This document shows, piece after piece, positions 54,270-62,330 of a DNA stretch of 64,000 nucleotides (position 1 is its first letter; every line of letters begins with the position of its first letter). A model generated the notes under the pieces. The model worked only from the letters and a program-made list of their open reading frames with translations, was not told the origin of the DNA and did not search any database. Made by a program: the position numbers and the translations under genes. The stretch comes from CANKHA01 sp963750965. Its GTDB lineage: Bacteria > Pseudomonadota > Alphaproteobacteria > Rhizobiales > Xanthobacteraceae. The stretch spans positions 62,001 to 126,000 of the forward strand of contig CAVVSK010000020.1 of NCBI GenBank assembly GCA_963750965.1, given 5' to 3'.

Positions 54270-54653
54270 GGCCAGTTTCTTTCAAGAAACAATTCCCAAA
54301 ATAATTGTGCCGCCCTCGGGGCGGCACGAGAGAAACATTCTATTTGGTCGCCCGGAACCGGTCAACACGCCCCAAACCCCAGATTGGCATCCGCCGGATA
54401 CCATTTCGAGCCTTGGCGACTTGTGTTTATCCACCGACAGCAGGTTTTTCGAGGAATGTGTGGACGCGCACCACGCCGACTCTTGCGCGGGAGTCGCCTC
54501 ATATTGTAGCTTTCGAATTGTCGCATACGACATCTCGTGCGCGACGGGGGCAAAAGGTTCCTTGAGGTTTGACTGTTTGCGGGTCGGGCGAGCCATAGGG
54601 CTGCCGGACGACGAGGTGGGATTCTGCGCGGTGCTGGTCGTGGAGGAATGGAC
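54270..54653. other. Divergent intergenic region between argD and gcrA
   Basis: About 380 bases without a gene. Near argD lie the palindrome GTTTCTT-TC-AAGAAAC (54275-54290) and the hairpin at 54307-54327. The gcrA side holds GANTC sites (GAGTC and GATTC), the target of the CcrM methylase that GcrA reads, which is suggestive but short. The open frames here have no motif. Confidence 0.45.
54307..54327 (-). terminator. Hairpin in the argD leader
   Basis: Perfect 9-base arms GTGCCGCCC and GGGCGGCAC with a 3-base loop. Read toward argD it is followed by AATTATTTT, so it could act as an attenuator in the leader. It ends about 40 bases before the start codon. Confidence 0.4.
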
Positions 54654-55151
54654 ATGGGTTGGACCGACGAGCGGGTAGAACTTCTGAAGAAGCTTTGGGC
54701 GGATGGGCTTTCGGCAAGCCAGATTGCCGGCGAACTCGGCGGCATCACCCGCAATGCGGTGATTGGTAAGGTCCACCGCCTCGGGCTCTCGGGGCGGGCC
54801 AAGAGCTCCTCCTCCGGCGCCGCACGGCCGCGCAAGGCGCGCGCCCCGGGGATGATGCGGGTGTCGCGTCCCTCCATGCGCGGCAATACCGCGCTGGCGC
54901 ATGCTTATGACCACGAGCTGGAAGCCGAGCCGGAACTGATCGACAACATCATCCCGCTGGGGCAACGCCGCACCATCCTCGAGCTGACCGAGGATACTTG
55001 CCGCTGGCCGATAGGCGATCCCGGCAGTCCGGATTTCTTCTTCTGCGGCGGCAATACGGTGAACAACCTGCCTTATTGCTCCCATCACTCCCGCGTCGCT
55101 TATCAGCCGGTGAGCGACCGTCGCAGAGACCGGCGTTCGGTCCGGGGCTAA
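54654..55151 (+). CDS. gcrA: Cell-cycle regulator GcrA
   Basis: A sigma-70-associated transcription factor of alphaproteobacteria that activates promoters carrying CcrM-methylated GANTC sites. MGWTDERVELLKKLWADGLSASQIAGELGGITRNAVIGKVHRLGLSGR is the DNA-binding N-terminus; the C-terminus has CRWPIGDPGSPDFFFCG and YCSHHSRVAYQP, which bind RNA polymerase sigma domain 2. I take the second ATG at 54654, 6 bases after GGAGGA, rather than 54648; 165 residues. It is convergent with phoB. Confidence 0.94.
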   Translation: MGWTDERVELLKKLWADGLSASQIAGELGGITRNAVIGKVHRLGLSGRAKSSSSGAARPRKARAPGMMRVSRPSMRGNTALAHAYDHELEAEPELIDNIIPLGQRRTILELTEDTCRWPIGDPGSPDFFFCGGNTVNNLPYCSHHSRVAYQPVSDRRRDRRSVRG

Positions 55152-55175
55152 GCTGCGGTAAGGCGCAAGCGCGGC

Positions 55176-55892
55176 CTAGGATGAAGGCGAGGCCGCAGTT
55201 TTTCCGAACAGATCGTTGAGGGCATAGCCAGCACCTCGTACCGTGCGGATGGGATCGGCGCTATGGCCGCGGTTGAGCGCCTTGCGCAGCCGCCCGACAT
55301 GCACATCCACCGTGCGCTCGTCGATATAGATTTCGTTGCCCCAGACACCGTCGAGCAGCTGAGTCCGGGAAAATACCCGGCCGGGCCGTTCCATCAAGAA
55401 TTCCAATAACCGATATTCGGTCGGCCCCAGATCGACCGGCTGACCCGAGCGGGACACCCGCTTCTTTTCCCGGTCGAGCTCGATATCGCCGAAGGCGAGC
55501 ACGTTTGCCACCCGGTCGGGATTGGCCCGGCGCAGAAGCGCGCGCACCCGGGCGACCAGTTCCGGCACTGAAAACGGCTTAACGATGTAATCATCCGCGC
55601 CGGTGGAAAGCCCGCGAACGCGCTCGCTTTCCTCACCGCGCGCGGTCAGCATGATAATCGGCAGTTGCCGGGTTTCGGGACGCGCACGCATGCGGCGGCA
55701 CAGCTCAATGCCGGAAAGTCCGGGTAACATCCAGTCCAACACGACAAGGTCGGGAGCCCGTTCCTTGAGCTTGACGTCGCCTTCATCGCCGCGCGCGGCG
55801 GTGTCAACCTCATAGCCTTCCGCCTCGAGGTTGTAGCGCAACAGCAAGGTGAGGGGCTCTTCGTCTTCCACGATCAGAATGCGCGCAGCCAT
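55176..55892 (-). CDS. phoB: Phosphate regulon response regulator PhoB
   Basis: An OmpR-type response regulator of 238 residues from the ATG at 55892 (MAARILIVEDEEPL). The phosphoacceptor is Asp53 in VLDWMLPG, and the receiver's Lys lies in DDYIVKPFSVPEL. The winged-helix domain ends RTVDVHVGRLRKALN...TVRGAGYAL. It is the last gene of the locus, 16 bases after phoU. It should bind the Pho box ahead of pstS. Confidence 0.95.
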   Translation of the reverse strand: MAARILIVEDEEPLTLLLRYNLEAEGYEVDTAARGDEGDVKLKERAPDLVVLDWMLPGLSGIELCRRMRARPETRQLPIIMLTARGEESERVRGLSTGADDYIVKPFSVPELVARVRALLRRANPDRVANVLAFGDIELDREKKRVSRSGQPVDLGPTEYRLLEFLMERPGRVFSRTQLLDGVWGNEIYIDERTVDVHVGRLRKALNRGHSADPIRTVRGAGYALNDLFGKTAASPSS

Positions 55893-55908
55893 TTGGGTCT
55901 GCTCTCCT

Positions 55909-56625
55909 TCAGCTGGCCGCGCCTGCGGCGAACCTAGTGGTGTCACCTTTCGGCCGTTCGTCTGTGATCGTGCGGCCTTCGATCATGTAATGCACGGTCT
56001 CAGCGATATTGGTGGTGTGGTCGCCCATACGCTCGATATTCTTGGCACTGAACATGAGGTGGATGCAGAAGGTGATGTTGCGCGGGTCTTCCATCATGTA
56101 GGTCAGCAGCTCGCGGAACAGCGAGGTGCACATCGCGTCGACCTCCTTGTCCCGGCGCCAGACATCGAGTGCCTTGGCAAGTTCGCGGCCGGCGTAGGCG
56201 TCCAGCACCTGTTTGAGCTGGGCGAGCGCCAAGGCCGCCATGTGCTCCAGACCGCGGATCAGCTTTTGCGGGCGGAACTCGCCATCCAGTTCGGCCACGC
56301 GCTTGGCGATGTTCTTGGCGAGGTCTCCGATCCTCTCGAGATCATTGGATACCCGAAGCGCGCTCACAATTTCCCGCAGATCGATCGCCATCGGCTGGCG
56401 TCGGGCAATGGTCAGGATCGCCTTCTCCTCGATCTCGCGTTGCAGCGCGTCGATCGACCGGTCGACCCGCACAACATGCTCGGCCAACGTGGTGTCGAGG
56501 CGCACCAAGGCATCGACAGAATCCGCAATCGCCTTTTCGGCAAGGCCGCCCATCTGCGCGACATTTTTGTTGAGTTCCTGCAGATCGACGTCGAAAGCCT
56601 TGGCGGTATGTTCGGACATCATCAT
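55909..56625 (-). CDS. phoU: Phosphate signalling protein PhoU
   Basis: A 238-residue all-helical protein made of two PhoU repeats, which links Pst transporter activity to PhoR. Typical segments are MGGLAEKAIADSVDALV, LREIVSALRVSNDLERIGDLAKNIAKR and, in the second repeat, LMFSAKNIERMGDHTTNIAETVHYM. Three tandem ATG codons follow GAGGAAAG; 56625 is taken. It lies 31 bases after pstB. Confidence 0.95.
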   Translation of the reverse strand: MMMSEHTAKAFDVDLQELNKNVAQMGGLAEKAIADSVDALVRLDTTLAEHVVRVDRSIDALQREIEEKAILTIARRQPMAIDLREIVSALRVSNDLERIGDLAKNIAKRVAELDGEFRPQKLIRGLEHMAALALAQLKQVLDAYAGRELAKALDVWRRDKEVDAMCTSLFRELLTYMMEDPRNITFCIHLMFSAKNIERMGDHTTNIAETVHYMIEGRTITDERPKGDTTRFAAGAAS

Positions 56626-56656
56626 CTATCTTTCCTCGCGGGCACCCTGCCTCATC

Positions 56657-57490
56657 TCAACCGAAACGCCCGGTGATGTAATCCTGCGTGCGCGGATTGC
56701 TCGGCGCCGTGAACAAAGTTTCCGTTGGACCGAATTCGACGATCTCGCCGAGATACATAAACGCCGTATAGGCGGACACGCGCGCCGCTTGCTGCATGTT
56801 GTGAGTCACAATGACGATCGTGACCATCGGCGCCAGCTCGGTCATCAAGCCCTCAATGCGCGCGGTGGCGATCGGGTCGAGGGCGGACGTCGGCTCGTCG
56901 AGCAGCAGCATCTCGGGTTCGGGCGCCAGCGCCCGGGCGATGCAAAGACGTTGCTGCTGGCCGCCCGAAAGCCCGTAGGCGGACGTGTGCAGCCGATCCT
57001 TGACTTCGTCCCACAGGGCCGACTGCTTGAGCGCCTGCTCCACGCGCTCATCAACAACCGACTTTCTACGGATTCCGCGGACCCAGAGTCCCGCTGCCAC
57101 ATTGTCATAGACGGATTTAGGAAACGGGTTCGGCTTTTGGAAGACCATTCCGATTTTCAAGCGAACCAGCATCGGATCGACCTTGGGCGAAACGATGTTG
57201 GTTTGCTCGGGAAAGAGAATGACCCGTCCCTCGTATCGGTTTCCCGGGTACAGATCGTGCATTCGGTTGAGCGCGCGCAACAATGTGCTCTTGCCGCAGC
57301 CGGATGGCCCGATCAAAGCAGTGACCTTGCGGTCGTGAATAGGAAAGTTCAGCTTATTCAGCGCCTGTTTCTCGCCGTAGTAGAAGCTCAAATCCTCGAC
57401 CCGCGCGCGCACAGGCGGCGCTTCCGGAATGAAATCGACGGCGGCATTTTGCGTCATCCCGTCCATGATAGCCTTCGGAAGAGCGCTCAC
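56657..57490 (-). CDS. pstB: Phosphate ABC transporter ATPase PstB
   Basis: The nucleotide-binding subunit of the high-affinity phosphate importer. I start at the GTG at 57490, which overlaps the pstA TGA (GTGA), giving 277 residues; ATG codons at 57466 and 57457 are alternatives. Walker A is LIGPSGCGKSTLLRALNR, the signature LSGGQQQRLCIARAL, Walker B MLLLDEPTSALDP, and the H-loop VIVTHNMQQAARVS. GMVFQKPNPFPKSVYDNVA is specific to PstB. Confidence 0.95.
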   Translation of the reverse strand: MSALPKAIMDGMTQNAAVDFIPEAPPVRARVEDLSFYYGEKQALNKLNFPIHDRKVTALIGPSGCGKSTLLRALNRMHDLYPGNRYEGRVILFPEQTNIVSPKVDPMLVRLKIGMVFQKPNPFPKSVYDNVAAGLWVRGIRRKSVVDERVEQALKQSALWDEVKDRLHTSAYGLSGGQQQRLCIARALAPEPEMLLLDEPTSALDPIATARIEGLMTELAPMVTIVIVTHNMQQAARVSAYTAFMYLGEIVEFGPTETLFTAPSNPRTQDYITGRFG

Positions 57491-58422
57491 ATTGAACCCC
57501 TGCGGATACGGTAACGAAGATAGATGGCAAAACCATTCATCAGCAGCGTCATCGCCAAGAGCACAACGCCCGTTGCGGCAGCCGCGACATGGAAACCTGC
57601 CTGCGGCCGGGAAATCCAGTTGAACATTTGAATCGGCATGACGGTGAACGGCGAGTTGAGCCATTCAAAATTCACAAAGGGAAATTCCCCCTGGATGGGT
57701 GACGGCGGAAGAAAGGCAATAAAGGTCAGCGCGCCGATGGTTATGATCGGAGCTGTCTCGCCGATTGCGCGCGACATACCGACGATGGCTCCGGTGAGGA
57801 TTCCAGGCCGCGCGGCCGGCAACAGATACATATAGACGGCTTGCCATTTATCCGCACCAAGCGCGTAGGCCGCTTCGCGGATTTCTATCCCAATGCTGCG
57901 CAAGGCCTCGCGTGTTGCGACGATGATGATAGGCAGAATGAGCAATGCCAGCGTCATCCCGGCTACCAGGACCGTCTGTCCAAGCTGCAAAGTCTGCACG
58001 AACAGGCCCAATGCCAGCAGACCGTAGATGATCGAGGGTACGCCGGCGAGATTGGTCACGTTGATCTCGATAAGATCAGTCATCCAGTTCTTTGACGCGT
58101 ATTCTTCCAAGTAGACGCCGGCAGCAACTCCAATTGGGACCGCCAGCACGGTGGTGGTTATCATCACCGCCACCGTTCCTACCCAGGCCGAGAGAATGCC
58201 GGCCTGGTCGGGTCTGCGTGACGGATAATTCGATAAGAATTCGAGGCTGATACGCGGCACGCCATCCACCACGAAGTCGGCGATCAGGGCGAGCAGCGCA
58301 CCCATCGCCAAGACGAGCACCGCCAAGCCGATGATGCCGAATCGCAGGTCCTGCCGATTGGCTTTCTTGACGAGGCGTTCTTCGATCTTCGCGAGCGCTC
58401 GCTTTTGGGTTTCGGTGCTCAT
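57487..58422 (-). CDS. pstA: Phosphate ABC transporter permease PstA
   Basis: An inner-membrane permease of 311 residues with six helices. The coupling-helix motif is EAAYALGADKWQAVYMYLLPAARPGILTG, and GMSRAIGETAPIITIGA follows. The ATG at 58422 is preferred; a GTG at 58446 would overlap the end of pstC. The ribosome site is weak, fitting coupling to pstC. It precedes pstB with a 4-base overlap. Confidence 0.94.
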   Translation of the reverse strand: MSTETQKRALAKIEERLVKKANRQDLRFGIIGLAVLVLAMGALLALIADFVVDGVPRISLEFLSNYPSRRPDQAGILSAWVGTVAVMITTTVLAVPIGVAAGVYLEEYASKNWMTDLIEINVTNLAGVPSIIYGLLALGLFVQTLQLGQTVLVAGMTLALLILPIIIVATREALRSIGIEIREAAYALGADKWQAVYMYLLPAARPGILTGAIVGMSRAIGETAPIITIGALTFIAFLPPSPIQGEFPFVNFEWLNSPFTVMPIQMFNWISRPQAGFHVAAAATGVVLLAMTLLMNGFAIYLRYRIRRGSM

Positions 58423-58432
58423 TTTTGTTCGC

Positions 58433-59390
58433 TTAATAGACTTCACGGTACTTCTTTCGAAGCCAGAACGCGATCAGATTGAAGACGAGGGTAATCAGGA
58501 AAAGCATTAGGCCAGCCGCGAAGATTGTCTGATAGGCCAAGGAATTGTGCGGCACGTCCCCAAGGCTAATTTGCACGATGTAAGCGGTGATCGTAGCGGC
58601 GCCTTCGAGCGGGTCATAGGCAAGTCGTGCTTGCTGGCCAGCGGCGATCGCAACCACCATGGTCTCACCGACGGCACGCGACATTCCAAGAAGATAGGCC
58701 GCCGTTACACCGGAAAATGCTCCCGGAATGATCACCCCGAGCGCCGTTTGCAGACGCGTGAAGCCGAGCGCGTAGGCGCCCTCCCTCAAGGGGTTAGGCA
58801 CCGCACGCATCGCGTCTTCGGCGACCGAGACGATATAGGGAAGAATCATAATTCCGATGACGATGCCGGGAACCAGCAGATTGAAGCCGGAGAGGCCGGG
58901 GATGAAAACCTGGAAAATTGGTGTCAGGAAAAAGAGCGCAAAGTAGCCAAAGGCGACGGTGGGCACGCCTGCGAGAAGCTCCAGGACAGGCTTGATCGTC
59001 TCGCGTATCCGCTGTCTGGCAAATTCGCTTAGGTAGATTGCGAGAATCGTTCCGGCCGGCACCGCAACGACAAGGCCGATAAACGTCGTCATCAGCGTAC
59101 CGGATACGAGCGTCATGATTCCGAAGCGCGGATTATCAAAAACCGGCGTCCATTCGGTATCCGTCAGAAAATCGATGATCGAAACTTGCCTGAAAAACAG
59201 AATCGAACTCGTAGACCAAAATATAAACGATGCTGGCGGTGATCAGGACCGACAAGGCCGCGGCGAGAAACAGGATGCCGCGCACAATCCATCCAGTGAT
59301 CATTCTTCGCCGCAAAAATGCGTCGCTGGCGGAGATCCGACCGTAAGGCATTGCTTCGCTGGAAGAATAGCCTAGATCCACGGTCGCCAT
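58433..59390 (-). pseudogene. pstC: Phosphate ABC transporter permease PstC, apparent frameshift
   Basis: Two reading frames together encode one PstC of about 318 residues. The first runs from the ATG at 59390 (MATVDLGYSSSEAM, then TGWIVRGILFLAAALSVLITASIVYILVYE) and stops after 84 codons. The second continues with FFRQVSIIDFLTDTEWTPVFDNPRFGIM and holds the rest, including EGAYALGFTRLQTALGVIIPGAFSG and GMSRAVGETMVVAIA. The switch needs removal of one base between 59193 and 59207, either in a run of five A or in the pair at 59206-59207. An ATG at 59116 could start the second part alone but would lack the first helix. It is either a real inactivating mutation or a sequence error. Confidence 0.85.
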
Positions 59391-59416
59391 ATCACTGCAC
59401 CCTTGCGGCCAAAACG

Positions 59417-59446
59417 GAAGTTGGGCGGCGCAAACCGCCCAACTTC
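59417..59446 (-). promoter_or_regulatory. Strong hairpin between pstS and pstC
   Basis: Perfect 12-base arms GAAGTTGGGCGG and CCGCCCAACTTC with a 6-base loop, without a long T-run. Such intergenic stem-loops after binding-protein genes protect the upstream mRNA and reduce read-through, giving more PstS than permease. Confidence 0.65.
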
Positions 59447-59475
59447 ACACGGAACTAACGCATACCAACGCGCAA

Positions 59476-60474
59476 TCAATTGACCAGCGGCGTCTTCAGC
59501 AGCTCGTCCACCGAAACGCCGATTTTCGAGCCATGGAACGCGGTACCAAGCGTGCGCTCCTTGAAGCGCTGCATGAACACGTCGTAGGCCTTGTCCGGAA
59601 GCGGCACGTAGCCGACTTCCTTGACCAGCTTCAACGCGTTCTTCTTATCGAGATAGAACTCGACGAATTTCGCGACCTCGGGTTTGCTCTCGATGGATTT
59701 CTTACTGACATAGATGAAAATGGGGCGCGACAGCGGCTGATAGCTGCCATCTCTGGCGGCTTCGACCGACGGCATGACTGCCTTCGCGTCGTCTTTCGGC
59801 TTGATCGCCACCGCTTTGAGCTTGTTCGCATTCTCCATGTAATAGGCGAGTCCGAAGAAACCCAAAGCGTTCACATCACCGGCGACGCCCTGCACCAGCA
59901 CGTTATCGTCTTCCGAGGCGGTGAAGTCGCCGCGTGACGAATGCTCCTTGCCGACAATCGCCGCGGTGAAATAATCGTAAGTGCCGGAATCGGTGCCGGC
60001 GCCATATAGTTTGAGCGGCCGATCGGGGAAGCTGTCACGAACTTGCTTCCAGTTGGTGATCTTGCCCTGAGCTTCGGGCTCCCAAACTTTCTTCAATTCT
60101 GCGACGGTCATTTCCTTCGCCCAGTCATTCTTGGGGTTGACGATGACCGTGAGGGCGTCGAGCGCAACCGGCAGCTCGATATATTCGACGTTAGCGGCCT
60201 TGCAGTCGGCGCGCTCTTTTTCCGTAATCGGCCGGGACGCATCCGAAATGTCCGTTTCGCCGCGGCAGAATTTCTTGAAGCCGCCGCCGGTGCCGGCAAT
60301 GCCAACCGTCACTTTGACGCCCGTGTTGGCCTTTTGGAATTCCTCGGCCATGGCCTCGGTGATCGGGAACACGGTCGAAGAACCGTCGATCGCGATAATC
60401 TTGTTTTGAGCCGAGGCTGCATTGAAGGTGAGCGTCAAAGCGGCGCCGGCAAAAATCAGGAATTTTAGGGACAT
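59476..60474 (-). CDS. pstS: Phosphate-binding protein PstS
   Basis: The periplasmic receptor of the phosphate importer, 332 residues from the ATG at 60474, which has AAGGAGA upstream. Signal peptide LIFAGAALTLTFNAASAQ, then IDGSSTVFPITEAMAEEF, GIAGTGGGFKKFCRGETDISDASRPI and YGAGTDSGTYDYFTAAIVG, the phosphate-contacting loops. The frame is open 41 codons upstream, through the Pho-box side, without family features. It is the first pst gene, under the Pho box at 60563-60591. Confidence 0.95.
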   Translation of the reverse strand: MSLKFLIFAGAALTLTFNAASAQNKIIAIDGSSTVFPITEAMAEEFQKANTGVKVTVGIAGTGGGFKKFCRGETDISDASRPITEKERADCKAANVEYIELPVALDALTVIVNPKNDWAKEMTVAELKKVWEPEAQGKITNWKQVRDSFPDRPLKLYGAGTDSGTYDYFTAAIVGKEHSSRGDFTASEDDNVLVQGVAGDVNALGFFGLAYYMENANKLKAVAIKPKDDAKAVMPSVEAARDGSYQPLSRPIFIYVSKKSIESKPEVAKFVEFYLDKKNALKLVKEVGYVPLPDKAYDVFMQRFKERTLGTAFHGSKIGVSVDELLKTPLVN

Positions 60475-60562
60475 GCATCTCTCCTTGTTACCAGGGTGCT
60501 CTACGCGCCATGTGCGGACGTGTCCTGCCCCTGTGTCCCTATCGATCGCGCATAACCCTTCT

Positions 60563-60591
60563 ATGACTGGCTTATGACAGTCAGATGACAG
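60563..60591 (-). promoter_or_regulatory. Pho box with three tandem half-sites ahead of pstS
   Basis: On the minus strand CTGTCAT, CTGTCAT and CAGTCAT stand at an exact 11-base period (starting positions 60591, 60580 and 60569). The PhoB consensus is two CTGTCAT repeats at 11 bases; two are perfect and the third has one change. It lies about 90 bases upstream of the pstS start. Confidence 0.88.
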
Positions 60592-60618
60592 CGCCAAGGC
60601 TTTGATTGGAAATCGTTT

Positions 60619-61911
60619 TTATGCCAAGACGTTTTTGCCGCTGGGGACAGGCAGGTACACGGTGAAAGTGGCGCCCTCCCCCAGATTGCTCGCGATGGAA
60701 AGCCGTCCGCGATGCCGGTTGAGGATGTGCTTGGCAAGCGCCAGGCCAAGGCCGGTGCCGCCTTGGGCGCGGCTGTCGGCTACGTCTACCCGGTAGAAGC
60801 GTTCGGTCAGACGCGGCAGATGCTCGGGCGCGATGCCGGGGCCATAATCGCGCACCGCGATCTGCGCTTCGTCCTCGGCATCGCCCGTTTCCTGCCGGCT
60901 GAAATGAATTTCCACCCGCTTGCCTGACGCACCGTATTTCAATGCATTCTCGATCAGGTTCTCGAAAACGCGGATCAGTTCATCGCGGTCACCGAAAACG
61001 ACCAATGGCGCGGGCGGGGCGTGGATCTTGATTTCGACCTGGCGGTCGCGCGCGAGAGTCTGCAGGCCATCCGACACCTGCCGCACGATCGGCACGAGAT
61101 CGACCGCGGTCACCGGACGCAGATGCGCGCTGAGCTCGATCCGCGACAGCGACAGCAGATCATCGATCAGCCGCGCCATCCGGGTGGCCTGTGCCTGCAT
61201 GATCTGAAGGAAGCGTTCGCGCGCGGCGGCGTCGTTTCGCGCCGAGCCTTGCAGGGTGTCGATGAAACCCGATAAAGCCGCCAGCGGCGTGCGGAGTTCA
61301 TGGCTTGCATTGGCTACGAAGTCGGCGCGCATTTCCTCCATCCGCCGCATCGGCGTCAGATCGTGAAACGTCACCAGCAGGCTATCGGGCTCGCCCGTGT
61401 CGGATGCCGCGGAGCTGGTGATCGGGATGACAAAGGCTTCCAGCCATCGTTCCGGTACGCGTTCGGAAAACTCCACCCGCTGTGGCTGACCGGTCTTACC
61501 GGCTTGCTGGATAGCTTCTGCTAAGGCGGGAATGCGGATTGCGACCAAGCCCAAGCCACCGCGGCGCAGGCCCGGGACGAGTTGTGCCGCCTGCGCATTA
61601 AAGGCGAGCACCGAACCCTGCCGGCTGAGCGCGAGCACCGCGTCCGGCAGGCCGGAGATCACCGATTCAAGAATGGAATTGACGTGGAATTCGGGAGGCC
61701 TGTCGCCAACATTTGCGGGCGGACTTTTCTTGGCAGTCGATCCCGCCACGACGGCTGCCAGTGATAGCACTCCGAAGGCGGCCAGCGCCTGGGTGACCGT
61801 CAGCGCGGACATCAGAACGAAAGCGAGAGAGACCGCAGCTGCCGCGGCGATCACAATTCCGGCACGAAAGCCGCTCGAAGCGAATTCCCGTTGCCGGAAG
61901 AATTTCGTCAT
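60619..61911 (-). CDS. phoR: Phosphate regulon sensor histidine kinase PhoR
   Basis: A membrane histidine kinase of 430 residues. Two N-terminal helices (GIVIAAAAAVSLAFVLMSALT and LAAFGVLSLAAVVAG) with almost no periplasmic loop precede a PAS domain (about 75-190). The phospho-acceptor is His204 in NASHELRTPLAALSGF, and the ATP-binding boxes are NLIENALKYG, DYGPGIAPEHLPRLTERFYRVD and GGTGLGLALAKHI. The ATG lies one base after the stop of a small periplasmic protein gene. It stands upstream of pstS. Confidence 0.94.
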   Translation of the reverse strand: MTKFFRQREFASSGFRAGIVIAAAAAVSLAFVLMSALTVTQALAAFGVLSLAAVVAGSTAKKSPPANVGDRPPEFHVNSILESVISGLPDAVLALSRQGSVLAFNAQAAQLVPGLRRGGLGLVAIRIPALAEAIQQAGKTGQPQRVEFSERVPERWLEAFVIPITSSAASDTGEPDSLLVTFHDLTPMRRMEEMRADFVANASHELRTPLAALSGFIDTLQGSARNDAAARERFLQIMQAQATRMARLIDDLLSLSRIELSAHLRPVTAVDLVPIVRQVSDGLQTLARDRQVEIKIHAPPAPLVVFGDRDELIRVFENLIENALKYGASGKRVEIHFSRQETGDAEDEAQIAVRDYGPGIAPEHLPRLTERFYRVDVADSRAQGGTGLGLALAKHILNRHRGRLSIASNLGEGATFTVYLPVPSGKNVLA

Positions 61912-61912
61912 T

Positions 61913-62260
61913 TCACGGGCCGGTTAAACTTTGCAGAGTCTGCCGGAAACGCTCGGCAAACGCGCCATTGCGGTCACAAGCCGCCGGCCCCTGCCGCTCG
62001 AATGCGACATCTGCCTTGGAATAGATCGCGTTATTTTCACGCGCTCCCAGGCGCAATTTGTCAACCAGTGCCTTGGCCTCGCGATCGATCATGTCGGCTT
62101 GCTTGGAGCTTATTGGAAAGCCGCAGCGGTCGGCGGCGACGGACAAGAGATAGAGAGTGAGCAGTTCGTCCTTGCCGGTCTTGTTTTCCGCGGGCGATGC
62201 GACGGTAGCCGATGATGCGGCCAGGGCCGCAATAACGAGAAGACTAGGGACGATTTTCAT
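61913..62260 (-). CDS. Small periplasmic protein coupled to phoR
   Basis: A 115-residue protein from the ATG at 62260. It has a signal peptide (SLLVIAALAASSATVASPAE) and a helical-looking mature part with two cysteines, C46 in AADRCGFPIS and C95 in PAACDRNG, which could form a disulfide. I do not recognise the family. Its TGA is one base from the phoR ATG, so the two are translationally coupled. Since PhoR has hardly any periplasmic part, an envelope accessory role is conceivable, but nothing in the sequence proves it. Confidence 0.65.
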   Translation of the reverse strand: MKIVPSLLVIAALAASSATVASPAENKTGKDELLTLYLLSVAADRCGFPISSKQADMIDREAKALVDKLRLGARENNAIYSKADVAFERQGPAACDRNGAFAERFRQTLQSLTGP

Positions 62261-62330
62261 TCTTCGCTCCTGCCCGGCCGTTCTCGCGAGGCAATGTCTT
62301 TGATAGCGGCTTCCGCGACCGCTCGCACTT

